This document shows, piece by piece, positions 44,628-58,546 of a DNA stretch of 64,000 nucleotides. Where the stretch lies: assembly GCA_033182465.1 (NCBI GenBank), contig CP137321.1, forward strand, positions 1,612,001 through 1,676,000. The letters are read 5' to 3'. The stretch's first letter is position 1. Each line of letters opens with the position of its first letter. The stretch is from Sanghuangporus weigelae. Lineage: Eukaryota; Basidiomycota; Agaricomycetes; Hymenochaetales; Hymenochaetaceae. Position numbers and translations under genes: made by a program. The notes below the pieces were generated by a model. That model searched no databases and had not been told where the DNA came from. It worked only from the letters and a program-made list of their open reading frames with translations.

Positions 44628-46731
44628 TCAAAATAAATATGTTGAAATGGACCACAATAATCCAGAGATAAACGATAAATGCAAGAACATCTCCGACGGA
44701 GCATGTCTCCAGGAGAATCCATGGCTTGTCGTCGGCGAAGAAGTGGTAGATGTATCCAGCCAAACAACCACTGCTCCAGGCGATGGAACGATAAAATCGC
44801 ACGTATCGTCGCAAGATACTTGTTGATCCTGCGCAAACCCAGACCGCACCATTTTACCGTCCCCAACTCCAAGGAATGTCTGTCCTGCCCACGAAATATT
44901 ATATTTCTCGGAGAGGCTCGCAGCGGTAAGTGTCCGTGTAAATATTGTATTCTTTCCAAGCGAAGGTAAAGAGAACACTGAGCCGTCTTGCCCCACGTCA
45001 GCGTAATTGAGGAATACCATCGTGCTGAGCGCGCTCGTCTGTCCATCGTAAATTCCATATCCGGCAAGAAGACTAGATTCGGAATTGTTATTGAGCTGGA
45101 AGTCCATGACAAAAGACCCATTTTGCCAGCCGGGACTTAGCGCCTCCGCAATAGGCAGCAGGGCATAATATGTGGGTAGTGTTGTCCAGTTCGACGAACT
45201 ATCATTGGACGCAGGTGGATCGAAAAGGTTATACGTGATGCCTCGCTCCCTTGTATGGATGTATGCCCCATCGTACCCAACGCTAGCGAGTTGAAGAACG
45301 TAATCAATCACCCATAACGTCGCCGCGAACGTGTCGGATATGCCAGGGAATCCCCCGCAAGAAGCGGTATTGAATTCTCCCATGAGAACTGGTTTATCTG
45401 CGGCTTTGGCCGTCCCAATACCGTCCATTTGCCACTTGGCGAGCGAGACAACTGGAAGAGTAAATCCATCAATATCATTTCAAAGAATACGTTGTATCGA
45501 GTCTGGACTTGCCATTATAGTGAGATGTGTAGTACGAAACATTAACAGTAGCTCCGAAGCAGTTATTTTGAGGATAGTGCTGCAGACTAAAGATCGTATT
45601 ATTTTGGGGATATCTAACAAGGAGATTGCATGCCTTACTTGATGTACTTCAAATCAGATCCAAAGTTGGTCAGATACCCTTGATTTAATATGTCGGCCAA
45701 TGCCTGAAGGAAAGTGATAAATATCCGGGTGCAGCGACGAATACGGACATATGCACCCAATTGCAGCAGATTGTAGGACCTCCGAGATAAGCCTGAGGTA
45801 ATAGATCACCATATTGATTTGAATTGTTTAGCTGCTGGACCACAACGGTAAATTCCTTTGTCGAATGCTATCAGACAACCGGCCAGTCTAACAGACAAGA
45901 GGGCTGAGAGACACATACCCCGAAATAATCTTGAACTGAATAATTGCTTTGTCTCCTAGCATGCGCTCCATACAAATCTGGTTCCTAAGATACGAAACGT
46001 GAGTAGCTATCCTAGCCCTCAGAAGCCTCGAATTATGGACATTGCCTAGAAGAAATGCATCAAGATAGCCTGTCAGCTTTTGTTCGGCTGTGGACACAGT
46101 CAAGGGTGTATCGTTCTCCTCACGAAGCAGGAGCGAAAGACCTATAATGTCGGGCATTAATAACCAATTCAGCTTGTATTCCCTTGAGTTTACCGATGAG
46201 ATATTCTGCACCACCTATATTCTTTGCCAGATCCGCAAGAACATCATAGAAGATTGGTCCGTAAGATACTGGCTGATCATGGGCAGAGACGGCCTCTCCG
46301 GTATAAACGATCATTTTAGCTTGTGTCGAGTTGAAGACGGAATCGTCCATAGAATTACCGCCGACGCGGATGCGCACTGGGCTCTGAGCCTGTAAATTAA
46401 AGAAAGCTGTTATGGGAGCTAGGGGCATGTCAAAAAAAGTTATTTACCCTGTTCTGAATGTATCCTAAGTAGTTCTCCATCTGCGTGGGTATTGAAGACG
46501 TGTTTTCACCGACTGTCGGAGGAATAAGTAACACCAAGGCGAAGTCATTCAGAAAAAAACGTTACTGATCGTGTTGACTACACTCAGTTCGATGCTAATG
46601 CCAAAGAAGTTTGAGCGGACAAGACTCGCGTTACTACCTGACAAGAAGAAAGGTAGGGAGACATTGGTGAGTGCGCCGCGAACTGTTTCTAAGCCATGGA
46701 CCATGAGGATAAAACAGAAGAATCTCTTCAT
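44628..46731 (-). CDS. Secreted GH79 glycoside hydrolase (beta-glucuronidase-like), possibly GPI-anchored
   Basis: Family GH79 cleaves beta-glucuronides such as those on arabinogalactan. The start at 46731 gives a signal peptide (MKRFFCFILMVHGLETVRGA). Then SNFFGISIELSVVN, SPVRIRVGGNSMDDS and the acid/base motif GNEPDLYGAHARRQSNYS, with NEP formed across an intron near 46000. The nucleophile Glu is in PVLMGEFNTASCGG. The GH79 C-terminal beta domain ends CDDTCDFIVPSPGAVVVWL. A Ser/Thr-rich linker and a final hydrophobic segment (FLHLSFISGLLWSISTYLF) look like a GPI-anchor signal. About 520-560 aa with many introns. Confidence 0.87.
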
Positions 46732-47229
46732 AGGCCACTCTTTGAGATATAGATCTGATTGCTCCCGTCCCGAGAGCAATTGCCTTCTAAGATGTTCCAA
46801 GGAGTGGCCACTGCGATCGCCTAAGATGCGAATAACAATAAAAGACGCAAACACGCGTGGCAGAGTAAGCCAGAAAGAAAAAACGATGAAATTCCTTCTA
46901 AGTCCGCCATCCGAGCTTGCGGTACACGGCGTGAAGTGCGGTCACTGACTGCCGTTGTGGGAGCCATTGTATTGTTCTCCATCATGCGCCAGTAGTTGAT
47001 TCATGACGCGCCGCGGCGCCGCTTTAAGTTTCAAACAAACGGGGAAAAATAAAACGGGTCCATCACGTGCCGTATGACCTGTGCGCGTCGATGGAAATAG
47101 CCGAAGGCAAATCGATCGACGATCGACAAACCCTTGCCTTGCATATATGTACCTAACTACTACTACCAGGTAGATATACGTTTCGACGATCTCACATCCA
47201 TCTCCGGTAGCTACGCGCTCGACTTTTGA
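46732..47229. promoter_or_regulatory. GH79/GLN4 divergent intergenic region
   Basis: 498 bp. It contains a 12-bp palindrome GCGCCGCGGCGC (47008-47019) and a CACGTG E-box near 47066. No gene is supportable; a plus-strand open frame (46571-46948) is the shadow of the GH79 first exon. Confidence 0.45.
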
Positions 47230-50035
47230 ATGGCCCCGAAATTCGATCCAAACGATCCTGAAATTGCTAAACTCATCGACTTATTCCAATCAATCGGCTT
47301 CTCCAAGCCGAAGGCCACAGAAACAGCTAAAAGCGCGAAGAATGCAGCGACGTTGAAGGACATTATAGAGAACAACAACCTGGCTAACAAAGTCTCCGAT
47401 GAGAAGAAGGCTACTTTGTTGTCGACCCTTGCTGTTCAGGGCTCCAGACTTGGAGACTCTGAGAAAAGTTACTTAGTAAACTCAATATTGGATAGTAGAC
47501 TGAAGAGTTCCGAGCAAATCTCTGGTGCGCTTTATTTTTCTTCACGTAAGGCCACGTAGTCTCACAAACTGCACCGTTCGTAGCTGCTGTCAAGTTCATC
47601 GAAAGAAATGGTGTTCCGTCGGATGAAACTGAATTCAACAAAGAATGTGGCGTTGGTAGGATATTTAGTTTCAGTTATGTTGTCCGCGCTCTGATATCGC
47701 ATTGTGACTAAGGCTACAACATAACTGCGGAAGAGCTATTTTCAAAGATCGACGCATACATCTCTGCAGCTGCGTTGTCTGGTTGGGAGAATCTTAGCGC
47801 GACTATCAGTGCGCTGAAGTCGTCACCAGAGCTTCGTTGGGCTAATCCATTAGAGCTGAAGAATGCTGTCGAGAAAGTATTCGCAAATACTTTTGGCGAG
47901 AAAACTGCCATCAAAGCGAAGGGCTCTGTACGTTTGACGCTTGAACGACTCTTGTCCGTTTCTAACTCACACCGGGACTTAGGAAAGTAAACCAAAGAAG
48001 GCTGCGCAAGACTCCGGGGCATCCACTCCAGCTCCTGCTTCGGCAGGCCCATCAAAATCTGTATTTGAGGAAGGGTTTCTAGGAAAACTGCATAAGCCTG
48101 GAGAAAATACGCAGATTCACTCTCGGTTGAGAGAAGCGCATCTAGCTGCAACAGGTGGCAAAGTGATCACGCGTTTCCCTCCAGAACCAAATGGTTACCT
48201 GCACATAGGCCATTCGAAGGCTATTTTCATCAATTTTGGATATGCCGCTCACTACGGCGGGCATTGTTACCTTCGATACGACGATACTAACCCTGAGGCG
48301 GAAGAAGCTCGTTATTTTGAAAGTATATTGGAAGTTGTTCGCTGGTTGGGATACGAGCCTTGGAAAATTACATACTCCAGTGACTACTTCGATAAGTTGT
48401 ATGAGCTTGCTGTCGAACTCATTCGTCGGGATAAGGGTTACATCTGCCATTGCACAGGCAAGTTCATTTCCTTCTTGTTGAGCTTGTAATAAAGCAACTT
48501 TTCTTAGGCGAACAGATCCATGAAATGCGCGGTGGAGACAATGGTGGTCCGCGTCGTGCTTGCATTCACCGAAGTCGGCCGATATCCGAATCACTCATTG
48601 AGTTCGAGAGGATGAAGGATGGATTCTATAAGCCAGGCGAAGTTATCCTGCGTATGAAGCAAGATCTTGAAGATGGAAATCCGCAGATGTGGGACCTTAT
48701 TGCCTACCGTGTACTAGAGACTCCACACCACCGGACAGGAGACAAATGGAAGATCTACCCAACCTATGACTTCACGCATTGTTTGTGCGATAGTTTCGAG
48801 AACATATCGTATGTAGCTTCGAGCCACTCCTGTTATTGCAGCTCTGACGGATGATGACATGCAGGCATTCGCTATGTACCACGGAGTTCATATTGTCACG
48901 CGTTTCTTATGAATGGCTTTGCGACGTACTGGAGGTTTACAAACCTCAGCAATCCGAGTATGGACGATTGAACGTTACTGGTACTATTATGTCCAAACGG
49001 AAAATCCTGGCTTTGGTGAAGGAAGGTTACGTGCGCGGTTGGGACGACCCCAGACTGTATACACTCATTGCCCTGCGAAGACGGGGTGTTCCGCCAGGTG
49101 CAATCATCTCGTTTGTCAGTACACTCGGAGTTTCCACAGCCACAACAAACATCCAGACAGCACGATTTGATCAGACTGTACGCCAGTACTTGGAGAATTC
49201 AGTCCCGCGACTGCTCATGGTGCTCAAACCATTAAAAGTCACGATTGAAAACTTGCCAGAGGACTATGTGCTGATGATTGAGAAGCCATTACATCCGAAG
49301 ATCCCTTCCCTTGGCATGACGGCTGTTCCCTTCACGCGCACCGTCTACATTGATGCAGACGATTTCCGGCTACAGGACTCCAAGGACTTCTTCCGCTTGA
49401 CACCTGGAAAGACTGTAGGCTTATTCCAAGCACCACACCCCATTACTTGCGTTTCATACAAAACGGACACCAAGACTGGCGAAGTCACGGAGCTCGTATG
49501 TCACTTGGAGAACACCGGAGAGATCAAGAAGCCCAAGGCGTTCATCCAATGGGTTGCAGATCATCCCGCGTCGGGCAGTCCAGTGCGCATAGATGAGACA
49601 CGTGTCTTTCATCAGCTCTTCAAGAGCGAGAACCCTGCCGCTGCAAAACCTGACTTCAAGGCTGACATCAACCCAAATAGCTTGGAGGTTATCAAGGATG
49701 CAATGATCGAAATTGGTTTCTGGTCCGTTGCTAAACGTGCGTTCGAAGAAGCAAGGGCGGAAGGCAAGGCCAGGACAAGCAAGGCGTTGGAGAACGAGGC
49801 TATCGCTTCACCCACGGACTCCCACTCGCCAGTACCGACTAGCGAACAGCTTGTCGGCAATGAATGCGTCCGATTCCAGGGGCTGCGCGTGGCTTACTTC
49901 GCGCTAGACTCTGATGCTAAGCTGGGATTCTTGAGCGAAGCTGGAGATGCAACTGCCGGTTATCGGGATGGAGACAAGTTCATCATTAATCGCATTGTCA
50001 GTTTGAAGGAGGATGCAGGGAAAGGCGCTGCTTAA
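47230..50035 (+). CDS. GLN4: Glutaminyl-tRNA synthetase, cytosolic
   Basis: Charges tRNA-Gln. It starts [20 protein letters not shown] and has the eukaryotic N-terminal tRNA-binding extension ([20 protein letters not shown]). A Lys/Ala/Ser linker leads to the class I catalytic domain: [16 protein letters not shown] (HIGH), [46 protein letters not shown], and the KMSKS-type loop [12 protein letters not shown]. The anticodon-binding beta barrels fill the large last exon, 48918-50035 or slightly earlier. It ends [11 protein letters not shown]. About 810 aa, as in yeast Gln4. Confidence 0.97.
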
Positions 50036-50141
50036 CTCACTTCAATGTACATTGCTAATCTCATTGCTCTCATTTTTTGATTACTAGCTCGTGCATGTGG
50101 TATTCATATTTGTGTAGCTGCATTATATGTGATGGTGCGCC

Positions 50142-53100
50142 TTATGCGGCAACTAAAGCATGTAGATCATAGATAGCGCGTCTCACTGTGTAATAGACGC
50201 CTGTGACTGTCCCTTCTAACTCTACTTTCCCATCTGCCTTTTTCCGAACTGCAACAATTTCGTCTACGGACGAGTCATCTGAGGTATTTCCGCGGCAGAG
50301 TAAAACACCTTCCCCGGCGAATTCGGTGTGCACGCCCATCTTAAGCAGGCGAGCTTTGAGGGCTGTAAGCTTCAAGTCACCGATCATAGTAGATCGCGGA
50401 AGTTTCGTGGCAGGTCTGGATCCAAGACGAGTCGGTTTTAGGAGTTGATCTGCATCCACTGGAACCTCTCCCATGCCCGCAGAAATATTAGATATTGGTT
50501 CCAGAATCGGAATTGTGGAGCTGGCAAGGCTTGCGACACAGCCTTGAATGAAGCCGACTTCGTTGTCTTCAAACTGCAGGATGTTATTGAATTTCAAGTG
50601 TAAAATTCAAAATTCTGGCTGGCTTACGTTAGACATCCTTACGGATGCAAGAAGCTCCTCCGAGAGTGAAATTGAATAACTGTTAGTCTGTTGACCGATC
50701 CGTATCTGTTCTCCAACATCTGGCGCATAAATCTCTTTCGTCAGTGCTCGAACTGCTCCGCAAGCTTCAATCAACGATTCTGCTCCCTCAGAGGAGGAAT
50801 GAACGATGATCTGAATGAACACATATGATTAATCAGGCGAAATTATGGTAAAATGGCTTACTTACCATTTTTCGAGGGTTTACATGTGCGGCTATTTTCT
50901 TGACTGCACGGCCGTCATTTAGGCCCTCCATATCGACGAATAGGAGCCTGCACGCCATTTGGACTTCCACATTGTGGCTGATGTATTTCGATGGCGGTTC
51001 AGCAGGAACTTTCTGCACAGCGTGTCAAATCATCGCAGTAGTAATTGAAGAAAAGAGAACCATACTTTCACTTCCTCCTCCTCTTCCTTCCTCCGCTTCG
51101 CTACCTTCGTCTCCTCGCTCTCAGCCTCCTCCTCGAAAACCTTGCCTTTTCTCAGCCACATCCCGACGTCTATGACTTCACCGTATGAATCGACTCTTCT
51201 CCGGCGTTCCACGTAAGGGAACATCCTGAATCGTTGCTGCTGTGCTCCTTCAGTCTTGAAGAAAGATGTTTGCTTCGACACATTCCCTTTCAGGTAGATG
51301 TCGAAGGAGAGCATCTGTTTCATGCTCCCATCCTCGGTCTCGAAACCCCAATCTCCCATATCAGTTTCTTTTCGTCCCCGCCTCCGCCCGCCTCCAGCAC
51401 CTGGCTCTACGAAAACCGGCGCTGATTGATCATGATCTTCACTCGTGTCCATCATATCTAGAGCATGCTCGACGGCATCTTCCTCATCTTCTGATTCGTC
51501 TGAATCAGAATCGTCCTCGTCAGCTTCCAACATCCGCTGCGTCCGAGCGAGCGCCGCTTCTTCGGCGGCTTCCTTCTCTTTAGCTGCCCTTTCTTTCTGC
51601 AAGTACTCCTCTAGCTCAGCTCCCTCGAGCGGAACTTTGGATTTCATCTAGCTGTCATGTTAACTATCATTACCGGCTGGAAAAGAAAGAACTCACGGTC
51701 AGCGTTAGTGTTCGATCCAGCATCACATTTCTCCCAAGCTTTCCCTTATTCCACTTATCATCGTCTCTCTGCTCATCGTTCCAGATGTCAAAAAGCGTTC
51801 GTGCGAAAGTGCCGACTTCACCAGGGCTCGTCAAAAGGATGACGTTATCGGGCGCAGTAGCAAAATCGGAGAAGATTATCCTGGATGAGCCATGGGATAA
51901 TGAGAGAGGAACAGTGAGGATTAACTTGGGATCTTTAGACGAATAGGTATGTAATAAAGCCCGAGGATTAGGGAAGAATTCAAGAAATCTGTAATAGGTA
52001 AGATAGGTGTTAATCAAGCCCCAACAATCAGTGACTTGTAAGACTTGCGATAACATACTTGAAGCGCAAAGCAAACGCTCCTAAAGCTTCTTCGTCATTA
52101 TCGTCATCTCGCCTTCGTTTATTATTTCCGGTCTCCTCGCCGACATCCTCTTTGCTTATTGTCCCACCAAGCCACTCCATCATACTTCTCACGAATGTCA
52201 ACATCTCTCGTCCAGTTCTTGACACCAAGCAGATGGGGAACTTCAGGCGAGAGTAACTCCAATGTTGATCAAGAAGTACTAGAAGTTCGAGCAAACGTGT
52301 GCTAGCATCACAAGGCATAAGCACCGAATGGCGCGAAAAGAGAGTTGATGTCACAGTATCTGGGCGATGTTCTATGAGCAAAAGGTAAGAAGTGAAGAAG
52401 ATGAAGTCTACCAATTAGCTGCGCATCACGGTCTTTCTTTCGACATGAAATGTTGTTCACTCTGTCGGCGTCGGTAATGAACAAGTCGGGACGAGCGAGA
52501 GTCTCATAGACTCCTCCAGTGCCAGCTCCTCTCAGGATGACAGTGCCATCCAGATGGCGTTCGCGAAGGTGATTGAGGTCGACAGCATAGAGAATGGTAC
52601 CTGCAGAAGGGGAGCGAATTTTCCATATTGTACCGCCCAATGTATGCCCTGCATTGAAAGCAGTGATAGTCAGGCCCTGACATTTGCCTAAATGAAACGT
52701 TGTGAGCTTGAGTTCTCGAGCGCAGTGAAGAGGGTATGAAGAACCTTGCAAGTGAGCAGGCTGAGAATATCTCAGAGTGTTGATAGAATCATATGCCTCT
52801 CGTATATCGTCAAGACTTGCGACAAATTTTCTTCTGAAGTCATTGTCGACATCCATTTTATCATCGCCTTCGCCATTCATTGAAGACTCTTGCTTATATT
52901 CAACATCTTCCTCGCTGCGAATGCTTTCGGTCTCTTCGACAGCAGCAATGCGAGCTGTGGCTTGCACTGGCAAGGTCGTGTATGTGGGCGCACGAAGTCC
53001 CCAGTGGGCGTAAGCATACGCGTAAAGACCAGCGTGCTGAAGGTCACCATGAGATATGAGGACAAGGTCGACAGTCGGAACACACCTATAGGAACAATGT

Positions 53101-53493
53101 CAGATGGTGTTCATTTGCTCTCTCTCAGGTAGCGCGGAGCGGACGAGGACTAGGAACGTGTATTCAGGGCGGCATAAATACATGAGAGAACGACTAGAGA
53201 ATGTGCAAACTCGAGCCTGCAAAAAGCACGTCCAACCAATTACAAGCAAACAAAAGGTATATGGTCTCGCAATAAAAGAATACTCACTCTTTCAGAGACT
53301 TGCAGTAACCCTCCCATGAATATTGTACGTGGCTGCTCGGTCTTTCGGCTGATTCAGAAGCTACAGGTTCTGGACACCAATCTGAAGAACCACAATCGAG
53401 AAGAATCCGGACATCATCGACCTGAAGGAGATAGCACAGCGGTATTGTTTTTGACAGACGAGCCCCGCCAGAGAGAGGCGTAAAGGTAATCAT
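50142..53493 (-). CDS. CFT2: CFT2/CPSF100 cleavage and polyadenylation factor subunit
   Basis: Catalytically inactive metallo-beta-lactamase/beta-CASP partner of Ysh1/CPSF73 in mRNA 3'-end processing. The start at 53493 gives MITFTPLSGGARLSKTIPLC, YLLQVDDVRILLDCGSSDW, VDLVLISHGDLQHAGLYAYA and AFNAGHTLGGTIWKI. The HxHxDH zinc motif is changed to HGDLQH, as expected for this pseudo-nuclease. Later come VDLNHLRERHLDGT, an acidic insert (EDEEDAVEHALD), SFDIYLKGNVSKQTSFFKTE, FVDMEGLNDGRAVKKIAAHV and the C-terminal domain ending YDLHALVAA. Convergent with GLN4 (106 bp) and divergent from ARF1 (202 bp). Confidence 0.93.
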
Positions 53494-53695
53494 ACCGAAC
53501 AAACTGAGTGAGCTCAAGGTTATTAACTGGGGGAGCCGGCGGAGTTTGAAATGTTTCCTAGCCGGGATATCACGGTCAGTAAACGATGTGTTAGGCGCGC
53601 TCGGTCCTCTTTCCTTACACGTTACCACCACAGTCGTCGGTCTCCTGTACACACACCTTTTGTCTCATTTTCTCGCCCTTTCTTAGTCTGCAATC

Positions 53696-54573
<878 letters not shown>

Positions 54574-54916
54574 GCATAAAACGAGCGGGTAGTCCAAGGT
54601 ACTTACTCAAAGACAAGTTACTCCTAGGTCATATTGAGTGATGTCGTCGCCTCTCTTCCATTCATTCGTTCTCACATCCGCTCCCGCATCTACATAAAGC
54701 TCTTCTTTTCTTCTTTTCTCCTTTATGACTAATGTCGCATGTATGAGCTCGTCTTGTAACGGGGCGTTGAATGAATGCTCTCGGAACCATGCATCTTTCC
54801 TTGCTGGTCGATAGGTTTCTTAATTATCATTCTCTCCACTTCCCAAGCGTCTTTACCCGTTCTGAAAGGTCTCTAGAATACACTATCGTACAAACAAAAG
54901 CGACATGGTTTGATTT
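54574..54916. other. Convergent 3' region between ARF1 and SEC15
   Basis: 343 bp between opposing stop codons; T-rich 3' UTR-like sequence at 54650-54730. No gene seen. Confidence 0.6.
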
Positions 54917-57808
54917 CTACCTACTTTCTCCTGGAGAAATTCTGCCGACGGCTTCAGACTCTTTACGTCTTTTATCTCCCGACTCCCTTGAGGCCGGTTC
55001 TCGGCTCGAAGCGCCGAACTTTGCAAGCTTCTCGAGTAAAGCCTGCAGTTTCTTGGGTTTGACGACCGCGTACGATGACTGCCTGATGCTGGGAACAAGG
55101 TACTCCTGGACCTTGTCATTGAGAGGGATAGACGTCATCTAGAAAAGTAACCAATCAACACCAATGTGAAATTTCAGCTTGAAAGGAGAAAGCGTACAAG
55201 ACGTAGTTCGAGAAATGCAGTATTTAGATGTTCGCGTCCGATGCGCTTGAACTCCGCTTCGAGAAAATCAACGTCGATAGAAATGTTCGATAAAGCGTTG
55301 TCATTGAGCATCAGAACATTTGGACCCGTGATGAATTCCTGTTTGAAGGAATCAGTGATCAAGGATGAGAATACAATCAGGCAACGCTTTTAATGACTTA
55401 CCATCAGGCAATCTGCGATGTAATCCACAGCCGCCTTGTAGGCCTCATCTTTGTAAGCTTCCTGCACGACAAGCGAGTCGACAACGGTGGCAAGCCAGTG
55501 AGCAAGCTCATACAAATACATGCTTGGCGAATCTTCACGGGATCGAGGAGTCCAGTCGTAATCTGCAAGACCGAAAAAGTCGTCTAACTTTGACGCAATC
55601 ACCGATGAAATGCGTCGCGTCGCCTGGGAGATCGTCTCTCTGAATGACGCCCCGGCGGTGATACGGATAGTCCCTCCGCGCTGCGCAGAGCGGAGGCTAG
55701 TGAGGGACTTCTCGAGCTCACCGCACGCGATTTCAAAATGTTCAAGGTTTGTTATTATTTGTGCGATTTGCGAAAGCGTCGAAGTCGTTGATAGACGAAC
55801 GCGGATGGGCTGGCTGACATGGTTCGATAATAGCCTGTCCAGTGACTGGGAGAATAAAAGTGCTGTCAGACCTTTGACGGCGTAGAATAGAGCAAATTAG
55901 AGCAGTACCTTTCCAAGGAGCTCATCGATATTCCTATGGTGCTGGGATACACCATCCATAAAAAGATAGAAGCGTTTGACGAAATTGCGGATCTAAAAAG
56001 GCGTCAGCACCGATCAAAACGGTAAGAAATACTAACGTACATCTTCGCAGCTTTGAGGGAAGCTCTGCGACCAAGGTAATGTTAATGGAAGAGGTGCACT
56101 AATTCTTTCTGGTTAGTATGTTAAATCTGTTGCTAAAGGAGAAATCGACCAACCTAGCTAACTCGTTGTACTCGCGCCTTGCCAACCACACATCCTTAAG
56201 AGCAAGATTTCTACTCTCTGGTTCGCTAGCACGCATAGGCATGAGGTCATCTCGTTGGATGTTCTAAATTTCGATGATTTATGTGATGGTATTTAAGGTA
56301 CATTGCAGAAGAACCTACCCCTTCAAAGCGTCCTTTGAACTGATTCTCGAGAAGCGTCGTGTATTTCTCAAACAGGACAAGGATGAATGCCTGCAGCTGG
56401 GTAGCTGAGTATCCATAGGTCTGACATTGAGATGATAAAAAAAGACAGACCAATGAAGTGTTGCATACAAACCTCGAGTGTCATAATAAATGCCAAAAGG
56501 TTCTCCTTGACCATCAAGAATACTTCTGGATCCGTTTCGCTATTTAAAGTCTGCTCGATGGCTTGTGTGAGACGCCCGACCAGGGCAACCCAAAGCTCAT
56601 CCACATCTCGTTCGCTACGGAATGATCGAGTAGTCCGCAAAACCTCTCGTTCGATGATGAAAAAGCCTGTAATTTCTTGGGTAAGGGAAGGGAGAGATGC
56701 AAGGTTAAGTGGGGACGGTAGAATAAGGTCCGATTGGGCCTGACGTTATATCGATCAGTTAGGTGATGCGAACGAAATTTTAGACGACGCACTTTTCGAT
56801 CTGCTTGGTAGGACTTCTGCAGTTCTTCTAAAGAGTCAAGTGCGGTATATATGTGGATGCATTGGTATAGAGGCTTGAAGTCGATCTTAAGTCGTTCATT
56901 GTCTAATACGTTGTCTGCGAAGGTCCGTGAGTATCTATGTTTCCTTCGGGATTCCGAGCATCGCTCACATTCTACCTTTTCGTTACTGACGGCTTCTACA
57001 GCACTACCGACCCTGCTGTGCTTAAGTGAGGAGTCCTTCTCGCGCCGAATCCGCCACTTTCGCGTACGAAGCTCCATCGCTTCTATGGCCAGCTTGCCGA
57101 CTTGGCCGCTACTATTTCGTATCATGAGAAGCCATTGCTTCGTCGACGCCGTTACTGCGTCTTTGATTTGAGCACGCAATGACGGCAGAGAGGACATAAG
57201 ATGTTGAAAGAGAGGTGTTTGTGAAAGGGATGCCGGAGGCATTGTATGTATTTCCTCAAGAGACTTGGACAATTATCAGTAAAAGTAAGCTCATTCGTAG
57301 AGTAGCAGTAACTCACTCGCAGTGCGCTCCAGAATTTGCCTTCTCTGATCATTTCGCCGACTCGGTTGACGACATCCAAGACCTTTAAGCACGCCTGTAG
57401 ATTATCTATCGCCTCGTCCAAATTAGCCGCTGTTTTCTTAGTCTGCAGTAATGCCTTTTTTTTCTCAACGAGACTCCTACCGACTTGCGTTACACTGGAG
57501 TCAAGAGTGGAAATCTTGTCGCGAAGATTGGTCGTATAAGACTTGATGGTGAATAGAGTTGAAACTGACGAAACAAAGTCTTGATAATTGTCCGCGCATA
57601 TTTTCTCTATTTCTGCGTCTTTAGATTCCACCAAGCTATGAAGCGTACGAAGGTATGCCTCCTGCTGACGGTTAACATGAATCTGCTTGATGATTGGGCC
57701 GAGTTGCTCTAGGTTCTCGGAGGAAGACGATTGATCAAGAAGGTGTATTTGCTGCAGCTGTTGGTCGATGGAGTCTTGAGTGTACTGGACGCGTCGCCGC
57801 GGTGGCAT
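54917..57808 (-). CDS. SEC15: SEC15/EXOC6 exocyst complex subunit
   Basis: Tethers secretory vesicles to the plasma membrane through Sec4 and Sec10. The start at 57808 gives MPPRRRVQYTQDSIDQQLQQ, followed by coiled-coil helices LGPIIKQIHVNRQQEAYLRT, SFTIKSYTTNLRDKIS-like repeats and RVGEMIREGKFWSALR. Downstream exons carry MPPASLSQTPLFQHLMSSLP, TRKWRIRREKDSSL and FKPLYQCIHIYTALDSLEEL, then the Sec15 C-terminal helical domain (VLMLNDNALSNISIDVDFLE, LVPSIRQSSYAVVKPKKLQ). About 800 aa over many exons. A MITE-like element sits 111 bp upstream of its start codon. Confidence 0.92.
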
Positions 57809-57918
57809 GGTGGTGGGTGAAGCGCGTTGCTGTCGGACGGGACAAGAACGCGGACTCGGATCGCTGATTCGGTAATACAGTAATAGCACATTTCCTAATT
57901 CGGCCTACCATATCTTTT

Positions 57919-57951
57919 TAAGGTAGGGAAAGTATAAACTCGACTAGCTGT
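57919..57951 (+). repeat. Left terminal inverted repeat of MITE-like element
   Basis: A 33-bp arm starting TAAGGTAGGG and ending CTAGCTGT, the exact reverse complement of 58514-58546. Confidence 0.9.
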
Positions 57952-58513
57952 CACATGTGACTGATGACCCTGAAAGTCCCTGATTTAGCCTAATTAGGAA
58001 GGACCCTAGCGGCAAAAATCTCGAGGTCAGATATCCCGGTACTTGTTGAACACCAAAATATCATAGCATTTGTCTACCAATGTGTCTTAATGTATGATAG
58101 AATGCTTTTTATGATGTTTAAGCAAGTCTATGCTGAGTTCCAAGCACCATAAGAAATGACTCTTACTAATAACGGTTAACTAAGCATAAAATTACTATAT
58201 ATAGGCAGTATTAGTCACTCGGAGTTTTCCGGGACACGGCAAAAGTCCAGAGGTCAAAATTTCAAAAATTTCTGAAACTTCGCCAGGATGGTTGGAAAAT
58301 GAATCTTGAGCCATTTGGTACAAAAAAATTTGCTTCCTTAATTGGTCGGCCAAATCTTAGTATTTTTGAAATTTAAAAACATATATCTGTAGATATCTAC
58401 AATCCAAAGACATGTATGCAGGACAAATGTATGCTTCTGAGGTGTGGGAGGCAGAATTAAAGAGTTGTGTTGTTGTGCCAAATGAGGAAGGTCAGGGTCG
58501 TGCGACGCGCGTC

Positions 58514-58546
58514 ACAGCTAGTCGAGTTTATACTTTCCCTACCTTA
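58514..58546 (-). repeat. Right terminal inverted repeat of MITE-like element
   Basis: A 33-bp arm starting ACAGCTAG and ending CCCTACCTTA, the exact reverse complement of 57919-57951. Confidence 0.9.

Larger units (their letters stand above)
57919..58546. mobile_element. MITE-like non-autonomous DNA element with TA target duplication
   Basis: The two ends are a perfect 33-bp inverted repeat (57919-57951 and 58514-58546). The outermost TA on each side reads as a target-site duplication, leaving AGGTAGGG...CCCTACCT as the element (57921-58544, 624 bp). A TA target and long TIRs fit a Tc1/mariner-type MITE. No transposase is encoded; the interior is AT-rich and stop-laden. Just inside the left TIR is a palindrome GTCACATGTGAC. 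The perfect TIR identity suggests recent insertion. It lies in the SEC15 upstream region. Confidence 0.8.
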
